This document shows, piece after piece, positions 60,203 through 64,000 of a DNA stretch of 64,000 bases. The notes under the pieces are model-generated. The model did no database searches and was not told where the DNA came from. It saw only the letters and a program-made list of their open reading frames with translations. Source of the DNA: Neobacillus sp. PS2-9. GTDB taxonomy: Bacteria; Bacillota; Bacilli; Bacillales; Cytobacillaceae. Position 1 is the stretch's first letter. Every line of letters starts with the position of its first letter. A program made the translations under genes and the position numbers. Location of the stretch: contig NZ_CP133269.1 of assembly GCF_030915525.1 (NCBI RefSeq), positions 5,049,501 to 5,113,500 of the forward strand, written 5' to 3'.

Positions 60203-60231
60203 ATTATATAAAATGCATTTCAGAATGTCAA
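60203..60231 (-). promoter_or_regulatory. Consensus sigma-A promoter of rplJL
   Basis: TTGACA (60226-60231), a 17-bp spacer and TATAAT (60203-60208): a perfect consensus on the minus strand. Confidence 0.95.
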
Positions 60232-60241
60232 TTGGTAAAAA

Positions 60242-60940
60242 TTACTTAGCTGTAACTGAAGAAGGATCTACCTTCACGCCAGGTCCCATAGTTGAAGCAA
60301 CAGTAACGTTCTTCATATAAGTTCCTTTTGCAGCAGATGGCTTAACTTTAAGCAATGTTTCAAACACAGTTTGGAAGTTTTCAACAAGCTTTTCGTTTTC
60401 GAAAGATGCTTTACCGATTGGTACATGAATGTTACCAGACTTGTCAACACGGTATTCAACTTTACCTGCTTTGATTTCGTTGATCGCTCTTGTTACATCA
60501 AATGTAACTGTACCTGTTTTAGGGTTTGGCATTAAGCCTTTAGGTCCTAATACACGTCCTAGTTTACCAACTTCACCCATCATGTCAGGAGTTGCTACGA
60601 TTACATCAAATTCAAACCAACCTTGTTGGATTTTGTTGATGTATTCAGAATCACCTACATAATCAGCACCAGCTGCTTCTGCTTCTTTCACTTTCTCACC
60701 CTTCGCGAATACTAAAACGCGTTGAGTTTTACCAGTTCCGTTTGGAAGCACAACTGCACCACGGATTTGTTGGTCAGCTTTCTTAGGATCAACGCCTAAG
60801 CGGAAAGCCACTTCAAGAGTAGCGTCAAATTTTGTGAAGTTAGTTTTCTTCGCAAGATCAATTGCTTCTGCAACTGGATATGCTGTTAAACGATCTACAA
60901 GCTTTGCAGCTTCTAAATACTTTTTACCTTTTTTAGCCAT
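60242..60940 (-). CDS. rplA: 50S ribosomal protein L1
   Basis: A 232-residue two-domain protein of the mobile L1 stalk that moves E-site t[23 protein letters not shown] is the conserved RNA-binding loop. A GGTTGCGT/ACGCAACC hairpin (60993-61012) sits in the 103-bp gap before it and might be an L1 operator (inference). Confidence 0.98.
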   Translation of the reverse strand: MAKKGKKYLEAAKLVDRLTAYPVAEAIDLAKKTNFTKFDATLEVAFRLGVDPKKADQQIRGAVVLPNGTGKTQRVLVFAKGEKVKEAEAAGADYVGDSEYINKIQQGWFEFDVIVATPDMMGEVGKLGRVLGPKGLMPNPKTGTVTFDVTRAINEIKAGKVEYRVDKSGNIHVPIGKASFENEKLVENFQTVFETLLKVKPSAAKGTYMKNVTVASTMGPGVKVDPSSVTAK

Positions 60941-60992
60941 TTTTATTTCCTCCTAGAATGTGGTTTTAGCGGAATAACCTCCCACGAATAAA

Positions 60993-61012
60993 GGTTGCGT
61001 AATAACGCAACC
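60993..61012 (-). promoter_or_regulatory. Hairpin in the rplK-rplA gap
   Basis: A perfect 8-bp stem, GGTTGCGT/ACGCAACC with a 4-nt loop, followed only by TTTATTCG. Too weak a T-run for a clear terminator. Confidence 0.5.
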
Positions 61013-61043
61013 CCACTCATTACAACAATAAAACTAACATGGA

Positions 61044-61469
61044 TTAATCTTCGATTACGATACCCATGCTGCGTGCAGTACCTTCAACCATGCGCATTGC
61101 TGCTTCAACGCTTGCTGCGTTTAGGTCAGGCATTTTTTGTTCCGCAATCTCGCGTACTTTATCACGCTTTACTGTTGCTACTTTATTACGGTTAGGTTCA
61201 CCTGAACCAGACTGGATTCCAGCTGCTACTTTCAAAAGAACGGCAGCAGGAGGAGTTTTCGTAATAAATGTAAATGAACGGTCTTCAAATACCGTGATTT
61301 CAACAGGGATAATCAAACCAGCTTGATCTGCTGTACGGGCGTTAAATTCTTTACAGAATCCCATGATATTAACACCTGCTTGACCTAATGCAGGACCAAC
61401 CGGTGGCGCTGGGTTAGCTTTACCAGCAGGGATTTGCAATTTAACCATTTTAATTACTTTTTTAGCCAC
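61044..61469 (-). CDS. rplK: 50S ribosomal protein L11
   Basis: A 141-residue protein of the GTPase centre, required for RelA activation. [20 protein letters not shown] is the thiostrepton-related proline-rich helix. The start is GTG at 61469 with AAGGAGGTG upstream, giving the standard length; the frame opening at 61532 includes leader sequence. Confidence 0.97.
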   Translation of the reverse strand: MAKKVIKMVKLQIPAGKANPAPPVGPALGQAGVNIMGFCKEFNARTADQAGLIIPVEITVFEDRSFTFITKTPPAAVLLKVAAGIQSGSGEPNRNKVATVKRDKVREIAEQKMPDLNAASVEAAMRMVEGTARSMGIVIED

Positions 61470-61604
61470 GAGACACACCTCCTTAAAGTCCGTGATGTGG
61501 TTAATGGGGTATTTACCCCTCCCACTCAACAATAGTCTTTATATTATAATCATAAAGAACTTTACAAAAGTCTTGTCTCCATTGGAGACATACTGACCTA
61601 TGAA

Positions 61605-61633
61605 ATATTACCACTTTTTAAAAATGATTTCAA
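61605..61633 (-). promoter_or_regulatory. Sigma-A promoter of rplKA
   Basis: TTGAAA (61628-61633), a 17-bp spacer and TAATAT (61605-61610) on the minus strand. The leader has a small perfect hairpin GTCTCC-AAT-GGAGAC (61574-61588). Confidence 0.85.
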
Positions 61634-61689
61634 GTTTTTTTACAATATCAGATTATTTTTCTTTGAAAAACGCCTTATCAAGCTATTTC

Positions 61690-62223
61690 TTACAGTTTTT
61701 CAATCTGTGTAAAATCAAGTTCAACCGGAGTATCTCGACCAAACATATTTACAAGAACTTTAAGTTTCGCTTTGTCCTTGTCCATTTCTTCAATAGATCC
61801 AGTGAAGTTTGCAAAAGGACCTTCTTTTACGCGGACCGTTTCACCAATTTCATAATCAATATCCACACGTTTTTCTTCAACGCCCATGCGCTTCAGTAAA
61901 ACTGTTACTTCTTCTGGTAATAGCGGTGTTGGCTTTGAGCCTGATCCAGCCGATCCAACAAACCCAGTTACACCTGGTGTATTACGTACGACATACCAAG
62001 AATCATCTGTCATGACGATCTCAACAAGTACATATCCAGGGAATACTTTACGTTTTACTACCTTTTTCTTACCGTTTTTTATTTCTGTTTCTTCTTCTTC
62101 TGGAACAACTACGCGGAAGATTTTATCCGACATGCCCATTGATTCGACACGCTTTTCTAAGTTGGCCTTTACTTTATTTTCATAACCTGAGTAAGTATGG
62201 ACTACATACCAATTTTTTTCCAT
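61690..62223 (-). CDS. nusG: Transcription elongation/pausing factor NusG
   Basis: A 177-residue protein with an N-terminal NGN domain (WYVVHTYSGYENKVKANLEK) and a C-terminal KOW domain (VKEGPFANFTGSIEEMD). In B. subtilis NusG stimulates sequence-specific pausing. It lies 138 bp after secE, with a strong terminator-like hairpin between them. Confidence 0.98.
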   Translation of the reverse strand: MEKNWYVVHTYSGYENKVKANLEKRVESMGMSDKIFRVVVPEEEETEIKNGKKKVVKRKVFPGYVLVEIVMTDDSWYVVRNTPGVTGFVGSAGSGSKPTPLLPEEVTVLLKRMGVEEKRVDIDYEIGETVRVKEGPFANFTGSIEEMDKDKAKLKVLVNMFGRDTPVELDFTQIEKL

Positions 62224-62285
62224 TTAAGAGGACTAGACGTCCGTCCCTCCCTATTTCTAAAAGATAAAAACTATTTTTTAAGCAA

Positions 62286-62315
62286 ATAAAAAACCCGTCA
62301 AAACGGGTTTTTAGC
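62286..62315 (-). terminator. Terminator between secE and nusG
   Basis: AAAACCCGT/ACGGGTTTT (core 62291-62298 with 62303-62310) is followed on the minus strand by TTTTTT. It is a good intrinsic terminator inside the secE-nusG unit and may act as an attenuator for nusG. Confidence 0.85.
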
Positions 62316-62361
62316 TAAAATTTCCTTTGATGTTTACCATTATACCATGAAAGTTGGTTTA

Positions 62362-62544
62362 TTATTCAAGAATTAAGCGAATCAATTTTGAAATTCCTAA
62401 ATCAAGAACAGCAAAGAATGCTGCGAAAAAAACAACAGTAGATAAAACGGTAACAGTAGAACGAGTCAGCTCACTGCGCTTTGGCCAGCTAACTTTTCTC
62501 ATTTCGCGTAAAACATCACTGAAGAACTTGGTTATGCGTTGCAT
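62362..62544 (-). CDS. secE: Preprotein translocase subunit SecE
   Basis: A 60-residue single-span protein (MQRITKFFSDVLREMRKVSW then PKRSEL, helix about 35-55). It clamps SecY. The ATG at 62544 with GGGGG 8 nt upstream is preferred to a TTG five codons earlier that overlaps this site. Confidence 0.95.
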   Translation of the reverse strand: MQRITKFFSDVLREMRKVSWPKRSELTRSTVTVLSTVVFFAAFFAVLDLGISKLIRLILE

Positions 62545-62591
62545 ATCTGTAACCCCCAAAATCTAAAAATAACTGCAATGATCTATCTAAA

Positions 62592-62738
62592 TTATTTTGT
62601 TTCCCTGTGGATTGTATGGGTGGCGCAGGTTTTACAGAATTTTTTCAATTCTAATCTTTCTGTTTGCTCCTGCTTGCTGATGGTCGAATAATTCCGAGAG
62701 CCACAATCAGCACATGCAAGAATTACTTTTTTACTCAT
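62592..62738 (-). CDS. rpmG: 50S ribosomal protein L33
   Basis: A 48-residue zinc-ribbon protein with Cys9, Cys12, Cys35 and Cys38, so it is a zinc-binding form. The ATG at 62738 has GAAGGTG upstream. The longer frame to 62777 has no support. It is placed before secE, as usual in Firmicutes. Confidence 0.93.
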   Translation of the reverse strand: MSKKVILACADCGSRNYSTISKQEQTERLELKKFCKTCATHTIHRETK

Positions 62739-62777
62739 ATTCGACACCTTCAAACAAATTTCTTTTACATCCTCCAA

Positions 62778-62806
62778 AATGTAACATGACCCCTCATTAA
62801 AGTCAA
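62778..62806 (-). promoter_or_regulatory. Probable sigma-A promoter of rpmG-secE
   Basis: TTGACT (62801-62806), a 17-bp spacer and TACATT (62778-62783), about 40 bp ahead of rpmG. Confidence 0.7.
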
Positions 62807-62855
62807 TAACATCGGGAACGGATTCACAAGAACGCCATTTCCTCTTTTTGTTAAT

Positions 62856-63506
62856 TTATAGAGAGAATTCACGAATTTCTAAATAACGTTCCAGTTTTCG
62901 TTTCACGCGTTGTAGAGCGTTATCAATGGATTTTACGTGACGATTTAGCTCTTCAGAAATCTCCTGATAGGATTGGCCGTCTAAATAAAGTGCCAGTACC
63001 TTTCTTTCTAAATCGCTTAATAATTCAGTCATTTTAATCTCTATGTGATCAAATTCTTCTTGATTAATAAACAATTCCTCAGGGTCCAATACCTTTGTAC
63101 CAGATAAGACATCCATCAGCGTGCGATCAGACTCTTCATCATAGATAGGCTTGTCCAGAGATACATAAGAGTTTAACGGAATGTGTTTCTGCCTGGTTGC
63201 GGTCTTAATGGCTGTAATAATCTGACGTGTGATACACAGCTCAGCAAATGCTTTAAAGGAGGTAAGCTTGTCCTCACGGAAGTCACGAATGGCCTTATAC
63301 AGCCCGATCATGCCTTCTTGGACAATATCTTCCTTGTCCGCTCCAATTAAAAAATAGGATCTTGCTTTTGCACGTACAAAATTACGATACTTATGGATTA
63401 AATAATCCAACGCTTCACTATCACCTTGGTGCACTAAATCGACTATTTCCTCATCTTCCATTACGAAAAAATGTTCGTTGACCTTTGTCCCGAAGTCCGT
63501 ACTCAA
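62856..63506 (-). CDS. sigH: RNA polymerase sigma-H factor
   Basis: A 216-residue sigma factor for early stationary-phase and sporulation genes (spo0A, kinA, phr genes). Region 2 (DYLIHKYRNFVRAKARSYFL, then DIVQEGMIGLYKAI) and region 4 (SYQEISEELNRHVKSIDNAL) match SigH. The start is TTG at 63506, 6 bases after GGAGGGGA; the frame opening at 63551 contains the ribosome-binding site. Confidence 0.97.
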   Translation of the reverse strand: MSTDFGTKVNEHFFVMEDEEIVDLVHQGDSEALDYLIHKYRNFVRAKARSYFLIGADKEDIVQEGMIGLYKAIRDFREDKLTSFKAFAELCITRQIITAIKTATRQKHIPLNSYVSLDKPIYDEESDRTLMDVLSGTKVLDPEELFINQEEFDHIEIKMTELLSDLERKVLALYLDGQSYQEISEELNRHVKSIDNALQRVKRKLERYLEIREFSL

Positions 63507-63575
63507 GTAGATCCCCTCCACCGAACAAGCATAGATACTAATATTATACATTAGAAAATTTTTGAAGTCTATCGC

Positions 63576-64000
63576 TCATTTCTGTCCTCTGCGCCATTTT
63601 TCAAAAATTTCTGCTAGTTCATCACTAATCGGTATTTTGGTTACGGGTTTTTTTTCTTGAATCTTCTTTACTTTCTTCTCAATTCCCTTTTCTATCGATG
63701 ACATTTCTATCAGCAGTTCCCGAGCGGATTTTCTTAAGGCACCTTGTCCAAAAATGGCCCATTGCTCTGTGAAATCGGATGTTGCCACATGGATTTGCGT
63801 CCTTCGATTATTCAGACTAATAGCCATTTTTTCAATCCGCTCATCTGCCGTTTCATTTTCTTTTGTAAAAATCACTTCTACCTTGTGATTGTTATACTTT
63901 TTTTCTGTTCCTTGAACATAATGGGCATCAAATACAACAATGACGCGAAAACCAGAGAACGCTTGATATTCGGCCATTCTTTCCACCAAGCGATCCCGTG
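63576..64000 (-). CDS. rae1: NYN/PIN-domain ribosome-associated mRNA endonuclease Rae1 (YacP), 5' end cut
   Basis: The gene continues beyond the right edge, so the N-terminal part is missing. The visible 141 or so codons show the NYN/PIN core (VIVVFDAHYVQG; ETADERIEKMA; IHVATSDFTEQ with acidic residues) and a helical basic C-terminus. In B. subtilis Rae1 cleaves certain mRNAs in the ribosomal A site. It lies 70 bp upstream of sigH, the conserved order. Confidence 0.93.
   Translation of the reverse strand, partial: RDRLVERMAEYQAFSGFRVIVVFDAHYVQGTEKKYNNHKVEVIFTKENETADERIEKMAISLNNRRTQIHVATSDFTEQWAIFGQGALRKSARELLIEMSSIEKGIEKKVKKIQEKKPVTKIPISDELAEIFEKWRRGQK

Overview
The window is a low-GC chromosomal segment from an endospore-forming member of the Bacillaceae (Bacillus sensu lato). 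Three things support this. It holds sporulation and germination genes (gerD, kbaA, pdaB, cwlD, a gerA-type operon, sigH). The cell-envelope and c-di-AMP block (sigW-rsiW-cdaA-cdaR-glmM-glmS) is in the order known from Bacillus subtilis. The rpoBC, str, S10, spc and alpha ribosomal clusters are collinear with that genome. Nearly every gene is on the minus strand, so the region is printed in reverse of its transcription. Exceptions are a small Spo0E-like gene, pdaB, gerD and the ger operon.

Read in transcription order, from right to left: rae1/yacP (cut by the window edge)-sigH-rpmG-secE-nusG-rplK-rplA-rplJ-rplL-ybxB-rpoB-rpoC-rplGB-rpsL-rpsG-fusA-tuf. Then comes the S10-spc-alpha supercluster from rpsJ to rplQ, with secY, adk, map and infA embedded. 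Next are the vitamin-transport ECF module (ecfA1-ecfA2-ecfT), truA, rplM and rpsI. Left of rpsI lies a less conserved stretch (about 18.3-25.7 kb). It holds a MerR-HTH/coiled-coil gene with a duplicated 5' region, a short gene remnant, a T-box-controlled NhaC-type transporter and a three-gene germinant receptor operon. The conserved order resumes with ybaK-cwlD-salA, gerD, kbaA and pdaB. A complete rRNA operon (16S-23S-5S plus ten tRNA genes) with two strong tandem promoters follows. The left end carries a 6 x 52-bp tandem repeat, arginase, sigW-rsiW, cdaA-cdaR, glmM and the start of glmS behind its self-cleaving ribozyme.

The window therefore joins the core transcription and translation apparatus (RNA polymerase, about 30 ribosomal proteins, EF-Tu, EF-G, NusG, IF-1) to envelope stress control, c-di-AMP signalling, amino-sugar synthesis and spore formation. 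Regulation visible in the DNA includes the glmS ribozyme, a T-box leader, L10- and L13-type leaders, a sigma-W autoregulatory promoter, candidate sporulation-sigma promoters and many sigma-A promoters with 17-bp spacers.

I did not find a clear new multi-gene system. The signals most worth a second look are the T-box leader on an NhaC-family gene, the MerR-type gene whose upstream region recurs downstream with identical spacing, an attenuator-like leader before the ECF module, the 52-bp minisatellite, and a structured repeat sitting between rpoB and rpoC.
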